Notes: generated by a model not told the origin, from the letters alone. DNA of 64,000 nt from Palsa-504 sp963789225 (GCA_963789225.1 CAWBKD010000004.1:1-64000), one strand, 5' to 3'; shown: positions 24,243-34,067, counted from the first letter of the stretch. Program-made: numbers and translations.

Positions 24243-25163
24243 TCATCTCCTCACCTCGGCCAGGTCGCCGGAGGCCGGCTCCGGCGACTGCCGGGAGAGC
24301 GAGATCATGACCAGACCGGCCAGCGCGATCCCTGCCACGCGCAGACCGAGCTGGCCCGGGCTCGCCGGCAGGCGCTCATGGAACAGCCAGGTACCCGTGA
24401 TGATGAAGTACACGCTGCCCGTGACGGCGGACACCGGCACGAAGATCGACGCCCGGCTCGCCTGCAGCGCGGCCTGGAAGAGCAGCATCGCGACCACCAG
24501 GCAGCCGCCCAGCACGTACAGGTACGGCGACTCCAGGACGCCGGCCGCGATGCCGACCGCCGTCTGGTGGTCGGCCAGGATGCCGGAGAGCCCCTTGATC
24601 GCGAGAGCGGCGACCCCGTAGAGCAGGCCGGTGCCGACGCCCGACCAGACTCCGGTCATCGGAGCGCCGGGCTGGCGGCGGTGGGCCAGCAACGGACCAG
24701 CCGCGGCCAGCAGCCCGACTATAACCGAGGGAACCATGACCGCCGCCATCGCACTTGGGCTGGCGTGACGGCCGACCTCGGTGTTCGTCGCGGACAGGGC
24801 GATCGCGACCAGACACACGGCGATCGCCGCCACACCCCAGGTCTCGCTCGCGCGCAGCCGCTCTCGCAGCACCAGCCGGGAGAGCACCAGAACCAGCACC
24901 ACGCCGGAGGCGAGCACCGGTTGCACGACGCTGACCGGCTCGACCGTCAGCACCACGGTCTGGCAGGCCAGCCCGGTGAGCATGAGCGCGAACCCGGCCA
25001 GCCACGCCCGGCTGGTCGCCAGGCTGACGATCACCTGCCCCAGCCGGCGCAGGTCGAGCGCCTGCATCTGCGCCAGGGCCCGCTTCTCCAGGACCAGTCC
25101 CACGTTGTAGGCCGTGGTGGCCAGCAGCGCCAGCGGGATTCCCGTGACCGCGGCGGCGCTCAT
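24243..25163 (-). CDS. DMT family membrane transporter
   Basis: A 306-residue protein with about nine to ten helices and two EamA-like halves, typical of the drug/metabolite transporter superfamily (first helix LALLATTAYNVGLVLEKRAL; later VEPVSVVQPVLASGVVLVLV and FVPVSAVTGSVYFIITGTWL). Actinobacterial members of this type occur beside arabinan biosynthesis genes and may move lipid-linked or sugar precursors; the substrate is not shown here. GGAGG precedes the ATG at 25163, which overlaps the aftD stop by 4 bp. Confidence 0.82.
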   Translation of the reverse strand: MSAAAVTGIPLALLATTAYNVGLVLEKRALAQMQALDLRRLGQVIVSLATSRAWLAGFALMLTGLACQTVVLTVEPVSVVQPVLASGVVLVLVLSRLVLRERLRASETWGVAAIAVCLVAIALSATNTEVGRHASPSAMAAVMVPSVIVGLLAAAGPLLAHRRQPGAPMTGVWSGVGTGLLYGVAALAIKGLSGILADHQTAVGIAAGVLESPYLYVLGGCLVVAMLLFQAALQASRASIFVPVSAVTGSVYFIITGTWLFHERLPASPGQLGLRVAGIALAGLVMISLSRQSPEPASGDLAEVRR

Positions 25164-28100
25164 CGGTCCGCCTCCGTAGGGGCTTCCCTGGCGGCCGGGC
25201 GAAGCCGGGTCGGGAGCGCTGCCGCCGGGGTCAGCGCGGCGGCCAGCGCGACGAGCGCGCACGCCTGGGCGGGCCGGCCGAACGGGCCAAGCAGGCCTGC
25301 GCCGAACGGCCGCACCGCGCACAGCAGCCCGGACGCAAGCATGGCGGCGAGGGCGAGCACGGGCATCCGCGTGGCCGGGTCACGGGCGATCGCCGGGCCG
25401 GACGACCGCGGCGGCCGCCCGGCCAGATACGCGAGCAGCGGAACCACGAGGGCCACCGGGCCGCCCGCCACGAAGATCAGCGCGGTGACAGCCAGCACGC
25501 GAGGCCAGGCGCGCCCGTCGCTGGCCGGCGGCGACCAGCCGGCTGGCCCCTCCCCGCGCCCGCGACGCGTCCAGGACCACGCCACGACGGCGAGCAGGAG
25601 GGCTGCGGCTACGACCGAGATGACCAGGGCGACGTGGTAGGTCGCCGCCGGGGCGAAGCTGAGCGTGACCGTGCCACCCAGTCCGGCCGGCAGGATGAAA
25701 GCCTGCTGCCAGCCGTCGAGGCGGACCGGCGTGAGCCGCTGCCCGTCCAGTGCCGCGGTCCAGCCGGGGTTGTAGTTCTCGTGCACCTCCAGGTAGGAGG
25801 CCGCACCCGAAGCGACGCTGAGCCGGCGCTGGTCCGGCTGCCAGCTGCGGACGGTCACGGTGCGGGGGGCGCCGGGCCCGGCGGCGGCCGGGTGGGCACT
25901 GGACAAGCTGAGGTCGGTGACCGCGAACGTGCCGGGTGTCGCCGCGGTGAGCGTATGCGAACCCGAAGCGAGGCTCACCGTACCCCCGCCCGAGCACAGC
26001 CCGACCCGCAGCGGGAGATACTCGCTCAGCTCTCCGATCGTGCCGCTGACCGACGTCCGGTACACCCGCCCGTCGATCGTCAGCGCCGGGCCCTGCCCGC
26101 ACGCCAGGGTGAACCTCGCCTGCTCGTCCGGCGTGACCGCGCGGAGCCCGGCCAGGGCGGGCACCGAGAGCTGGTCCAGCCGGACGGGCAGCGCCTCGAG
26201 CTGGCCGGTCAAGGTCACGATCGTGGCAGCGCGCACGCCAGGGAAGGACACGTCGATCCGGTTGGTGGTCAGCGGCGCGAACCGCACCAGGCCGCCGGGC
26301 CCGATGCTGGCCTGCCGCGTGCCGTCCGGGCTGGTCACCTTCACGGTCAGCGGCGTGGACGGCAGGCCAGCGGCCGGGCGCACGATCAGCGACGCGATGC
26401 TACGTCGGCCGTGCCAGCTCAGGTGGATGACCGGGCTGGGGGTGTCGGCGGTCCACGGCACGGTGCCCGATCCGCTGATCAGGCTGGCCGGGAACCCGGT
26501 CGGCTGCGCACCCGGCGTGGAGGCCACGCTGACCTGCAGCAGGCCCGGGCCGGGCGGGCTGATCCGGTCGAGCAGCGCGTCAAGACCGGGACCCGGCAAC
26601 GCCAGCGCGGAAGCGTTGAGGTCCAGGGTCTCCGGGTCGGCGACGGTGAACGTCCGGGCCATCGGCGCGGTGGCGGTCGGGTCGGCGAAGGCGAAGGGCG
26701 ATGGCACCTGCTGGCGGAAGGAGAAGGCGACCGAGCCCGCCTGTCGCCCGGCCGGATCCTCCGCGGGCTTGAGCAGCCGGGTCACCTGGACCCCGGGGAT
26801 CAGCACGTCGGATATGCCCGCTCCCGGGTAGGCCAGGCGGATCCGCCGGGCGCCGGTGATCGTGATGCGCAGCCAGCCGGTGCGCCCGGGGACCACGTTC
26901 AGCGGCTGGGTCGCGCCGGTCGTCGCGACCTCGGTGGTGGCGCTGCCTGCCGCGGTGGACACCCGGAGCTGGGTGGCGATCTCCCTGTCCGTGCTGTCGT
27001 CGAGCAGGCGTATCCCGATGCGGTCCGGCAGGTCGAGCTGGCCGGAGAAGTTGATCTGGATCCACTGTCCGACCGGCGTCAGCTCGTTGCCTTCCGCCCA
27101 GGCCGTCGCCGGGTTGCCGTCGAAGGCGTTTACCGGGTCGTCCTGCTGGGTGTCGGCGATCCACGAGCCGTAGGACGAGGCCGTGACGCTCGCCGCGCCG
27201 GACAGCACGGCCACGGTCTGGTGCCCGGCGGCCGGCACCGGCAGCAGTTGCCGGGGCGGGCCACCGGCCCGGCCCAGTTGGCCGACGCCGGGTGGGTTGG
27301 TCTCCGTCGCGGTGTAGGTGTACGAGACGTTGGCGTTGACCAGGCCGAACAACGTGTCGGCCCGGCGCTGCCCGTCCGTGACAGCCCATTCAGTGGGTCG
27401 GACCGGCAAGGGGTCCCCGGACACGATGGCGGGCTGCGCGGGGCTCAGCAGGTTCTGCCCGGTGAGCTGGAGGAGCGAGTCGGGGCCTCCGTTGACCAGC
27501 ACGGTCTGGCTGACGGGCAGGGTGGTCACGGGGCTGGGTGTCCCGGCGCCGGGCGCGGCGTAGACCTCGACCGCCGGGTAGCTGGGCACCGCCGCCTGCT
27601 GCGCGCGGGTCGACCGCGGCTCGATCTGCGCGCCGCCGATCAGCGGGCCGAACGAGGCGACCCTGACGAACCCGGACAGCGCCAGGGTCTGGTGCACGAG
27701 CGCCGCGGACGTGTACCCCACCTGCCGCGGGTCTAGGTCGTTCCGAACGACGACGTAGCGGATCCCGGCGCGCTGGAGGTAGCCGGCCAGGCCGCTGACC
27801 TGCTCGCCCGATTCGATCGCGTTTTCCGCGGTGTCCAGCAGGATCTGCGACCCGGCGCCGCCGTAGGGCACCAGGGCGGCCTGCGCCCACGGCGAGGCGG
27901 CCAGTGCCACCAGCGGGTCGTCGATCGGATCACCCCAGAGGTAGTCGCCGTGCGCGTCCGCGGGCACCACCAGCGCGGTGTTCAGCGGCGAACGGGCCGC
28001 GAGGAACGCGGCGACCTGGTACCAGTAGCGCGGCACCGCGGAGAACGAGCCCGGGTTCAGGACCCGGCCGGACAGGTACGGCAGCATGAGCCCGATCAGC

Positions 28101-29452
28101 ACGATCCCTGCGACGGCCCTGGCCTCCCAGTTGAAGATCCGCCGGAGCCGACCGCCCGGTCCGCCGGGACCCCGCGCCAGCCAGGTCGCGACCGCGTGCG
28201 CCAGCCCGAGCGCCAGCGCGGCCGCGATGACCGGTTCCAGCTTGTACACGTTGCGGAACGGGGCGAGCGGGCCGTTCAGCAGCTGATCGACCGATTGGTG
28301 AAACGGGCCGCCGAGCGCCCCGCCGTAACCGGCCAGCGCGCCGGCCGCGGTCACGCCCACGGACAGCCGCAGCCAGGCCGCGCCCGGCATGCTCCGCAGC
28401 GCCAGCCCGTACAGGCCGCACGCGGCCGCGATGGCGCCGGCGATGATCGCCATGGGAGCGCTGACCATGGCCCAGCCCGCGGCCAGCCACGGCGTGCCGA
28501 GGTTGAGGTAGGCGGTCCAGTTGCCGGCCCCGCGCAGTGCGGCGGCGGCCGACATGGTGCCCGTCGTGGTCGCCGATTGCTCCACATACGGCAGGAAGTT
28601 GAACGCGTACCTGCCCTGCAGCAGCAGCGGCAGCGCCCACCACGCGGTGGCCAGCACCACCGCGCCGCCCCAGCAGGCGGCCAGGCTCACCAGGCGGCGC
28701 CCGCGCGCGTAGGTCAGGATGAACAGGACGGGCAGCACCAGCGCGTCGATGGTCACGGTGGCGTTCACCCCGCCCATGAGCAGGACCACGGCGCCCGACC
28801 GCGCCGCGGGCCCGACCACACCGCCCTTCCCGACCACACCGCCCTTCCCGCGCGCGGCCGCCACCAGCGGCAGCACCGTCCACGGAGCGAGCATCCCGGG
28901 CAGCGCCGAAACCGAGGTGGACCCGATCACGATCGTGAACGTCGGCCACAGCGCGAACGTCAGCCCGGCCAGGAACCGGGAGGTCGGCGAGCCGATGCCG
29001 AGCGCCTCCGCCAGCTTGACCAGTCCCGCGAAGCCGGCCGTGATGATCAGCGAGAGCCACAGCCGCTCGGTGAGCCAGACCGGCACGTGCGCCAGGTGGC
29101 CCGCCGCGTAGAACGGCGCCATCGGCACGGCGTACCCGATCGCCTGGTTGTTCAGCGTGCCGAAGCTGGTCAGCGGGTCCATGAGGTGCCACAGGCTCGC
29201 GAGAAAGCCGTAAGGATCCAGGTCCACGCTGAGCTTGGTGTCGAAGAACATCCGGCCCGGGTCGTTGGCCACCAGGACGCCGAACGCGCACAGCCAGACC
29301 AGGCCGGACCAGCGCAGTACCGGCCTCCGCGGGGGGGTCTGGAGGGGTTGTCCCCTTGGGGCAGCACTGCGGGGCGGCCGGCCAGATGCCCCGTCCGGTT
29401 CGCCATCGGTCCGGGACGGTGTCCCCGGGGTGGCGTCGGCCTGCGCGGTCAT
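25160..29452 (-). CDS. aftD: Alpha-(1->3)-arabinofuranosyltransferase, AftD type (DUF3367)
   Basis: A very large membrane enzyme, 1430 residues, close to the mycobacterial AftD length. The N-terminal GT-C membrane part carries VLVANDPGRMFFDTKLSVDL, where the acidic residues in the first periplasmic loop are the likely catalytic site, and about a dozen helices to residue about 470. A long extracytoplasmic part follows, with a discoidin-like carbohydrate-binding module (SSYGSWIADTQQDDPVNAFD and GNPATAWAEG) and other beta domains, then C-terminal helices. AftD adds arabinofuranose branches using decaprenyl-phosphoarabinose. The ATG at 29452 overlaps the methyltransferase stop; an upstream-extended frame was rejected. 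GKGGVVGKGGVVG reflects an 18-bp duplication at 28815-28850. Confidence 0.9.
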   Translation of the reverse strand: MTAQADATPGTPSRTDGEPDGASGRPPRSAAPRGQPLQTPPRRPVLRWSGLVWLCAFGVLVANDPGRMFFDTKLSVDLDPYGFLASLWHLMDPLTSFGTLNNQAIGYAVPMAPFYAAGHLAHVPVWLTERLWLSLIITAGFAGLVKLAEALGIGSPTSRFLAGLTFALWPTFTIVIGSTSVSALPGMLAPWTVLPLVAAARGKGGVVGKGGVVGPAARSGAVVLLMGGVNATVTIDALVLPVLFILTYARGRRLVSLAACWGGAVVLATAWWALPLLLQGRYAFNFLPYVEQSATTTGTMSAAAALRGAGNWTAYLNLGTPWLAAGWAMVSAPMAIIAGAIAAACGLYGLALRSMPGAAWLRLSVGVTAAGALAGYGGALGGPFHQSVDQLLNGPLAPFRNVYKLEPVIAAALALGLAHAVATWLARGPGGPGGRLRRIFNWEARAVAGIVLIGLMLPYLSGRVLNPGSFSAVPRYWYQVAAFLAARSPLNTALVVPADAHGDYLWGDPIDDPLVALAASPWAQAALVPYGGAGSQILLDTAENAIESGEQVSGLAGYLQRAGIRYVVVRNDLDPRQVGYTSAALVHQTLALSGFVRVASFGPLIGGAQIEPRSTRAQQAAVPSYPAVEVYAAPGAGTPSPVTTLPVSQTVLVNGGPDSLLQLTGQNLLSPAQPAIVSGDPLPVRPTEWAVTDGQRRADTLFGLVNANVSYTYTATETNPPGVGQLGRAGGPPRQLLPVPAAGHQTVAVLSGAASVTASSYGSWIADTQQDDPVNAFDGNPATAWAEGNELTPVGQWIQINFSGQLDLPDRIGIRLLDDSTDREIATQLRVSTAAGSATTEVATTGATQPLNVVPGRTGWLRITITGARRIRLAYPGAGISDVLIPGVQVTRLLKPAEDPAGRQAGSVAFSFRQQVPSPFAFADPTATAPMARTFTVADPETLDLNASALALPGPGLDALLDRISPPGPGLLQVSVASTPGAQPTGFPASLISGSGTVPWTADTPSPVIHLSWHGRRSIASLIVRPAAGLPSTPLTVKVTSPDGTRQASIGPGGLVRFAPLTTNRIDVSFPGVRAATIVTLTGQLEALPVRLDQLSVPALAGLRAVTPDEQARFTLACGQGPALTIDGRVYRTSVSGTIGELSEYLPLRVGLCSGGGTVSLASGSHTLTAATPGTFAVTDLSLSSAHPAAAGPGAPRTVTVRSWQPDQRRLSVASGAASYLEVHENYNPGWTAALDGQRLTPVRLDGWQQAFILPAGLGGTVTLSFAPAATYHVALVISVVAAALLLAVVAWSWTRRGRGEGPAGWSPPASDGRAWPRVLAVTALIFVAGGPVALVVPLLAYLAGRPPRSSGPAIARDPATRMPVLALAAMLASGLLCAVRPFGAGLLGPFGRPAQACALVALAAALTPAAALPTRLRPAAREAPTEADR
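28815..28850. repeat. 18-bp tandem duplication inside aftD
   Basis: Two perfect copies of gaccacaccgcccttccc (28815-28832 and 28833-28850) encode, on the reverse strand, a doubled GKGGVV in a loop following a membrane helix. Confidence 0.88.
29329..29370. repeat. Single diverged copy of the 42-bp G/C-run element
   Basis: Aligned to 23225-23266 without gaps, 36 of 42 bases match, including the seven-G run, tctgg, the gtcccc block and cagcac. Here it lies in the N-terminal cytoplasmic tail of aftD, read on the opposite strand. This makes the element a dispersed repeat and not just a local expansion. Confidence 0.75.
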
Positions 29453-30216
29453 CCGACGCGCCGCAGGATCAGCATGAGGTTCCAGGTGGCGACCTCTCGC
29501 AGGCCAGGCACCCGGACCAGGAGACCGCACCAGCGCGGGTAGTAGCGGGGCCGCGCGGCGACGATCTTGATGTCGTCCCGGGCCCGCAGCGCCCGCAGCA
29601 CGGGCCCGATGTGCACCCGGAACAGGTTGACGCCGACCTCGTGCTTGGGTGGGCGCCGGTAGCGCCTGACGTAGCGGCGTTCGGCGTATTCCAGACCCAG
29701 GTAGTGCCAGGGCGACATCTCGTGCCCGCCCCACGGGGAGTACCAGTTGCAGTAGGCCACGTACACCAGCCCGCCCGGGCGGGTAACCCGGATCATCTCC
29801 TCGATCAGCCCCACCGGGTCGGGGACGTGCTCGAGCACGTTCGAGGAGAACGTCACGTCGGCGTCGCCGTCGCGGACCGGCAGCCAGTAGCCGTCCGCGA
29901 CCACCGCGCCGTCCGGCGCGTCGGTCCGCAGGTACAGTTCGGCGAGATCGGGCTCGAACAGGTAGCAGTGCGCGCCGCGGGCCCGGAACGCGGCGGTGAA
30001 CCAGCCGCCCCCGCCGCCGACGTCCACCACCATCCGGCCGTCAAGCTCGGCGTGCTCGGCCACCTGCTGCACCGCGTCCTCGGCGAGGGCCGCGTAGAAC
30101 TTGTCTGGCTCGGCCTGCTCGGCCAGGAACAGGCGGAACAGCCTGACCGACCGCGCCAAGCCGGAACCGGTCGCCTGATCAGCACGGATGCGGCGAATCG
30201 GCGCCAGCAGGCTCAT
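29449..30216 (-). CDS. Class I SAM-dependent methyltransferase (Rv0224c-like)
   Basis: A 255-residue methyltransferase. The SAM motif I MVVDVGGGGGWFTAAFRARG lies at residues about 62-81, and the motif IV region DVTFSSNVLEHVPDPVGLIE follows. First gene of the leftward operon, overlapping aftD by 4 bp (ATGA). Its position beside aftD and a GT4 gene mirrors Rv0224c/Rv0225 in mycobacteria. A substrate such as a glycan or lipid-linked precursor is inferred from context only. Confidence 0.87.
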   Translation of the reverse strand: MSLLAPIRRIRADQATGSGLARSVRLFRLFLAEQAEPDKFYAALAEDAVQQVAEHAELDGRMVVDVGGGGGWFTAAFRARGAHCYLFEPDLAELYLRTDAPDGAVVADGYWLPVRDGDADVTFSSNVLEHVPDPVGLIEEMIRVTRPGGLVYVAYCNWYSPWGGHEMSPWHYLGLEYAERRYVRRYRRPPKHEVGVNLFRVHIGPVLRALRARDDIKIVAARPRYYPRWCGLLVRVPGLREVATWNLMLILRRVG

Positions 30217-30431
30217 GCAAGTCCTCGAGTGTCGTGCACGGTCGCTGCCGAGCGGCGCGAACTTCGTCTACGTATGGTATTGCCTGGTATCCAAGGCGCA
30301 CCGGGGATCCCCGAGCCTTGACTACCAGCAAGTAACCACTGGATTATGTTTGCCATCCTCAGGCAGGGATCACGACGTGGCCCGCGGCTGACGCGGATCC
30401 GCCGCGCCATCCGGTGGCCTGGAGCCGCGAC
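30217..30431. promoter_or_regulatory. Divergent promoter region of the glycan block
   Basis: These 215 bp drive the leftward methyltransferase-aftD operon and the rightward GT4 operon. TTGACT (30318-30323) and GATTAT (30342-30347, 18-bp spacing) form a plausible rightward promoter. A GGGGATCCCC palindrome lies at 30303-30312. Confidence 0.45.
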
Positions 30432-31580
30432 ATGAACGATGACCCAGGCGCTTGGCCTGCGGAGACTGACCTGGCACGACCGGAACCGCTCGGTTCAGGC
30501 GACCGGTCCACGAGTATCCTCTTCGTCGCGTGGCGCGACCTGGCCAACCCCCGGGCCGGCGGATCCGAGGTCCTGGTCGACCAGCTAGCGTCCGGCGTGC
30601 TCGCCCGCGGGCGACGGGTGACCCTGCTGTGCGGCGGACCGGTCGCCGAACGGCCTTACCCCGTCGTCCGCAACGGCGGCACCTACTCCCAGTTCCTCCG
30701 CGCGCCCCTGGCTTATCTGCGCCACTTCAGGAACTACGACCTGATCGTCGAGGTCTGCAACGGGATGCCCTTCCTGGCGCCGCTGTGGTCCCGGCGCCCG
30801 GTGCTGTGCCTGGTGAACCACGCGCACACGGAGCTATGGCCGATCAGGTTCCGCCCGCCCGTGTCCACCGTGGGCCGACGCATCGAGAGCTCGCTCATGC
30901 CCTGGGTCCACCGCGGGAACCTGTTCCTCACCGTGTCCCCCTCCACCGCGGAGGCGCTGCAGCGGATGGGGGTGGGCGAGGACCGGATCAGGCAGATCTG
31001 CAACGGCGTCGTGCAGCCCGACCCGCTGACGCCGCGTTCGCCGGACCCGCTGTTCCTCGCGTTCGGTCGGCTGGCCGACTACAAGCGTTTTGACCTGCTG
31101 TTGAGGCTGTGGGACCGGGTGCGGCACGTCGTGGGCGGCACGTTGGTGATCGCCGGGGACGGGCCGGAGCGGGGCAGGCTGGAGGGGCTGGCCGGGCCCG
31201 GCGTGGAGTTCACCGGCCGGGTGTCGGAGGAGGAGAAGCACCGGCTTATGTGCTCGGCGTGGCTCCTCGTCCACCCGGCGCTGATCGAGGGCTGGGGGCT
31301 CGTGGTGGCCGAGGCGGCCATCCGCGGCACTCCTACGGTGGCGTTCGACGTGCCGGGGCTGCGCGACTCGGTGGTGCCCGGCCAGACCGGGATGCTCGTG
31401 CAGACCGAGGGGCAGTTCGCCTCGGAGTGGGCGTCGCTGGCTATCGATCAGCGTCGGCGCGAGCAACTCGGCCAGGCGGCCCGCACGCGGGCGCTGCAGC
31501 TGCACTGGTCCGCCGCGGTGGAAGGCTTCGCCGGCGTTGCCGACGAGGCCATCAAGCGGAAGGAGCCGTTATGGCGGTAA
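30432..31580 (+). CDS. Glycosyltransferase family 4 protein (Rv0225-like)
   Basis: A 382-residue retaining GT-B glycosyltransferase. The N-terminal acceptor domain starts SILFVAWRDLANPRAGGSEV, and the C-terminal nucleotide-sugar domain has LFLAFGRLADYKRFDLLLRL, GTLVIAGDGPERGRLEG and the E-x7-E-type segment HPALIEGWGLVVAEAAIRGT. GGAG lies 8-9 bp before the ATG at 30432, preferred over the GTG at 30414. It overlaps the following methyltransferase gene by 10 bp. Confidence 0.9.
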   Translation: MNDDPGAWPAETDLARPEPLGSGDRSTSILFVAWRDLANPRAGGSEVLVDQLASGVLARGRRVTLLCGGPVAERPYPVVRNGGTYSQFLRAPLAYLRHFRNYDLIVEVCNGMPFLAPLWSRRPVLCLVNHAHTELWPIRFRPPVSTVGRRIESSLMPWVHRGNLFLTVSPSTAEALQRMGVGEDRIRQICNGVVQPDPLTPRSPDPLFLAFGRLADYKRFDLLLRLWDRVRHVVGGTLVIAGDGPERGRLEGLAGPGVEFTGRVSEEEKHRLMCSAWLLVHPALIEGWGLVVAEAAIRGTPTVAFDVPGLRDSVVPGQTGMLVQTEGQFASEWASLAIDQRRREQLGQAARTRALQLHWSAAVEGFAGVADEAIKRKEPLWR

Positions 31581-32305
31581 CGGCCTCGGCGCCGGGCAAC
31601 CCGCTGCAGGAGTTCTATGAGAGCCCAGGCGTCCCGCTCTCCTCGGGTCCCGACCGGGCCCGGCGCCAGGCCCAGCTGCTGGCCGGGATGCTGCGGGGCC
31701 GCACCGACCCGGCGGTGATCATCGACCTGGGCTGCGGCGACGGTTCCGCGCTGGCGGTCGCGGCCGGTCCTCACCCGGCGCACCGGTTCGTCGGGATGGA
31801 CTGGTCCGGTGACGCCCTGCGGCGTGCGCAGGCCCTTGGCCTGACGGTGGTCCGCGCGGGCGTGACCGCGCCGGGGCTGCCGGTCGCGGACGGCGCCGCG
31901 GACGTGGTGATCATGAGCGAGCTGATCGAGCACCTGGTGGACCCCGACGGGGCGGTCGCCGAGGCCCGGCGGGTGCTCCGCGCGGACGGCTCGCTGCTGC
32001 TGTCCACGCCGAACCTGGCCGCGTGGTACAACCGGGGGCTGCTCGCCCTGGGGATCCAGCCGGTCTTCTCCGAGGTGAGCCTGCACGGGGTGTTCGGCAG
32101 GCCGGGTCGCGTGGTCGCCGGGCACCTGCGCCTGTTTACCCGGCGGGCGCTGACCGAGTTCCTGGCCGCACACGGATTCCGCTGCGTTACGGTGGCCGGG
32201 GCGCGTTACCACGACGTGCCGCGGCCCCTTGGCCCGCTCGACCGGGCCTTCTGCCGCTGGCCGTCCGCCGCGTCCATCCTGCTGGTGCACGCCCGGAAGG
32301 AATGA
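31571..32305 (+). CDS. Class I SAM-dependent methyltransferase
   Basis: A 244-residue methyltransferase. Motif I is VIIDLGCGDGSALAVAAGPH at about residue 48, followed by FVGMDWSGDALRRAQALG and ADVVIMSELIEHLVDPDGAV. AGGAG sits 5 bp before the ATG, inside the end of the GT4 gene, so translation is coupled. It probably modifies a sugar or lipid carrier made by the neighbouring glycosyltransferases. The exact acceptor is unknown. Confidence 0.87.
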   Translation: MAVTASAPGNPLQEFYESPGVPLSSGPDRARRQAQLLAGMLRGRTDPAVIIDLGCGDGSALAVAAGPHPAHRFVGMDWSGDALRRAQALGLTVVRAGVTAPGLPVADGAADVVIMSELIEHLVDPDGAVAEARRVLRADGSLLLSTPNLAAWYNRGLLALGIQPVFSEVSLHGVFGRPGRVVAGHLRLFTRRALTEFLAAHGFRCVTVAGARYHDVPRPLGPLDRAFCRWPSAASILLVHARKE

Positions 32306-32312
32306 CTCCGCC

Positions 32313-34067
32313 ATGGCGCAGGTGTCTGACACCGGAGCCGACGCGGACAAGGCCCCTGTCCGCCGGCCGAGGCGCGGACTGGAGCTGGGCGGCCTGGCCA
32401 TCGGGATCATCGCCGGGGTGGGCATTGCGCTTGGCTTGCTGATCCCGGCGCGGCACCACCCGTCTGCCCCGGCCGCGCCGAGTACCCACGCGCCCGTACT
32501 GGTACGCGTTCCAGCGGGACCGGTACGCGTTCCGGCGGGGCAACCGAACCCTGCTGTGCTGGACGGGGAGTGGATCGCCTACTCCGATCATTCCACCTGC
32601 GCCGACTGGGCCGGCGGGGACGGGGTCTCCGCCATCCGGCTGAACTCCTCACAGCTCGCCTGGTTCTTCTCCGATTCATTCATCGGCCCGGCCGGGCCTA
32701 CCATCGGCTTCTCGCACCTCAGCGGTTTCGTGCACAACGCGGTGGTCGTCCAGACCACGACCGGGCGAGGCAGCACGTTCGTCACCATGACGGGCGGCGG
32801 AGCCTGCACTGGCCCCGGCGGTCCTGGCAACGCGGCCTCAGTGGTGGGGGCATCGACGACGGTGCCCATCGGGGAGTCCGACCGGTACTGGGACGAGGAC
32901 GGCATCGAGATCAGCGGTACGGTCGTCAAGTTCTACGACCATTACCTCGGCCGCCGCTTTCCATTCGTCCCGGTCGGAACGGTGATCGCCACCTTCCCGG
33001 CCAGCCAGCTCAGCTCGGCCGGCCACGGATCCCAATACGGTGCGGTCGCCCAGCCGGACCTGGTGTCGCTGCCTTCATACACCCCGCCGTCCGGCGGCTC
33101 CCCGATCCTGTGGGGCGCTGCGCTGCTGCGCGCCGGGAACACGGTGTACATATACGGGACACAGAGCCCGAACGTGCAGGTCCCTGGCAACCGGCTCTAC
33201 CTGGCCCGGGTCCCGGCGTCGCAACTGACCACGTTCTCCGCGTGGCGGTTCTACACGGGCGCCGGCGCGTGGGCGGCCGGACAGCACAATGCCGGGCCGG
33301 TGCAGCCGCCGGGCAGCGGCCTCAGCGTGTCGACCGGGTTCAGCGTGATCCAGGCGGGGAGCCGCTACTGGCTGATCCAGGGCGGGGTGACGCCTGGCGG
33401 ACCTGATATCGACGCCTACCCGGCCAGCGCGCCGTGGGGCCCGTTCGACTTCAGCGCCGGAAGGGTGCTGTACCGCGACCCGACCATCGGGCTCTCCGCC
33501 GCGGATGACTACCGCATCCTGTACGAGGCGCGGGTCGAACCCGCGCTTTCCACCCGCGACACGCTGGTGATCAGCTATAACGTCAACTCCGAGGCGGTGA
33601 CCACCGGCTGCGTGCCGATGTCCGACTTCACCAACACGGTGACACTGCCCCGGTTCATCGCCGTTCCGCTGACGGCATTCGGCGATGACCCGGGCGCGTC
33701 CGGCAACTCGGCGAGGAGCGGACCGCAGGACGATCCGCGGATCGTGGCGGGGGACCCGTCGCAATGGTTCGACGCTTGGGCTTATCCGGGCACCGGCTGT
33801 CCGCCGGTGCCCGGCCTGGCGTCAGTGCAAGCTAGGCCGGGCACCGGTAAGGTCGCGTTGAGCTGGCCCGATGCTGGCCTCAGCATCCACTATCGCGTCT
33901 ACCTCCAAGGGCCGGGCGAGCCAGGCGGTTCCCCGGTGACCACCGCATCCGCCGACGGCACCACCATTACCGGGCTGCAGCCAGGCAACTACCAGGCCAA
34001 GGTGGTGCCGGTCAACTTCAAAAACAAGACCGGGCCGGCCGCCAGGGTAACGTTCACCGTCCCTTGA
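32313..34067 (+). CDS. Membrane-anchored DUF4185-like beta-propeller with C-terminal Fn3-like domain
   Basis: A 584-residue protein. A single N-terminal signal-anchor (LGGLAIGIIAGVGIALGLLI, residues about 23-42) is followed by a Pro-rich linker with the duplicated VRVPAGPVRVPAG (21-bp repeat, 32501-32542). The large extracytoplasmic propeller-like region (SQLAWFFSDSFIGPAGPTIG, NRLYLARVPASQL, RYWLIQGG) resembles the DUF4185 group. Residues about 500-584 form a fibronectin type III-like domain (GKVALSWPDAGLSIHYRVYL). Probably binds or processes cell-wall glycan; activity unknown. Confidence 0.72.
   Translation: MAQVSDTGADADKAPVRRPRRGLELGGLAIGIIAGVGIALGLLIPARHHPSAPAAPSTHAPVLVRVPAGPVRVPAGQPNPAVLDGEWIAYSDHSTCADWAGGDGVSAIRLNSSQLAWFFSDSFIGPAGPTIGFSHLSGFVHNAVVVQTTTGRGSTFVTMTGGGACTGPGGPGNAASVVGASTTVPIGESDRYWDEDGIEISGTVVKFYDHYLGRRFPFVPVGTVIATFPASQLSSAGHGSQYGAVAQPDLVSLPSYTPPSGGSPILWGAALLRAGNTVYIYGTQSPNVQVPGNRLYLARVPASQLTTFSAWRFYTGAGAWAAGQHNAGPVQPPGSGLSVSTGFSVIQAGSRYWLIQGGVTPGGPDIDAYPASAPWGPFDFSAGRVLYRDPTIGLSAADDYRILYEARVEPALSTRDTLVISYNVNSEAVTTGCVPMSDFTNTVTLPRFIAVPLTAFGDDPGASGNSARSGPQDDPRIVAGDPSQWFDAWAYPGTGCPPVPGLASVQARPGTGKVALSWPDAGLSIHYRVYLQGPGEPGGSPVTTASADGTTITGLQPGNYQAKVVPVNFKNKTGPAARVTFTVP
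32501..32542. repeat. 21-bp tandem duplication, linker of the DUF4185-like protein
   Basis: ggtacgcgttccagcgggac at 32501 recurs at 32522 with two or three changes in the 21-bp unit. It encodes a doubled VRVPAG(P) after the membrane anchor. Confidence 0.8.
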
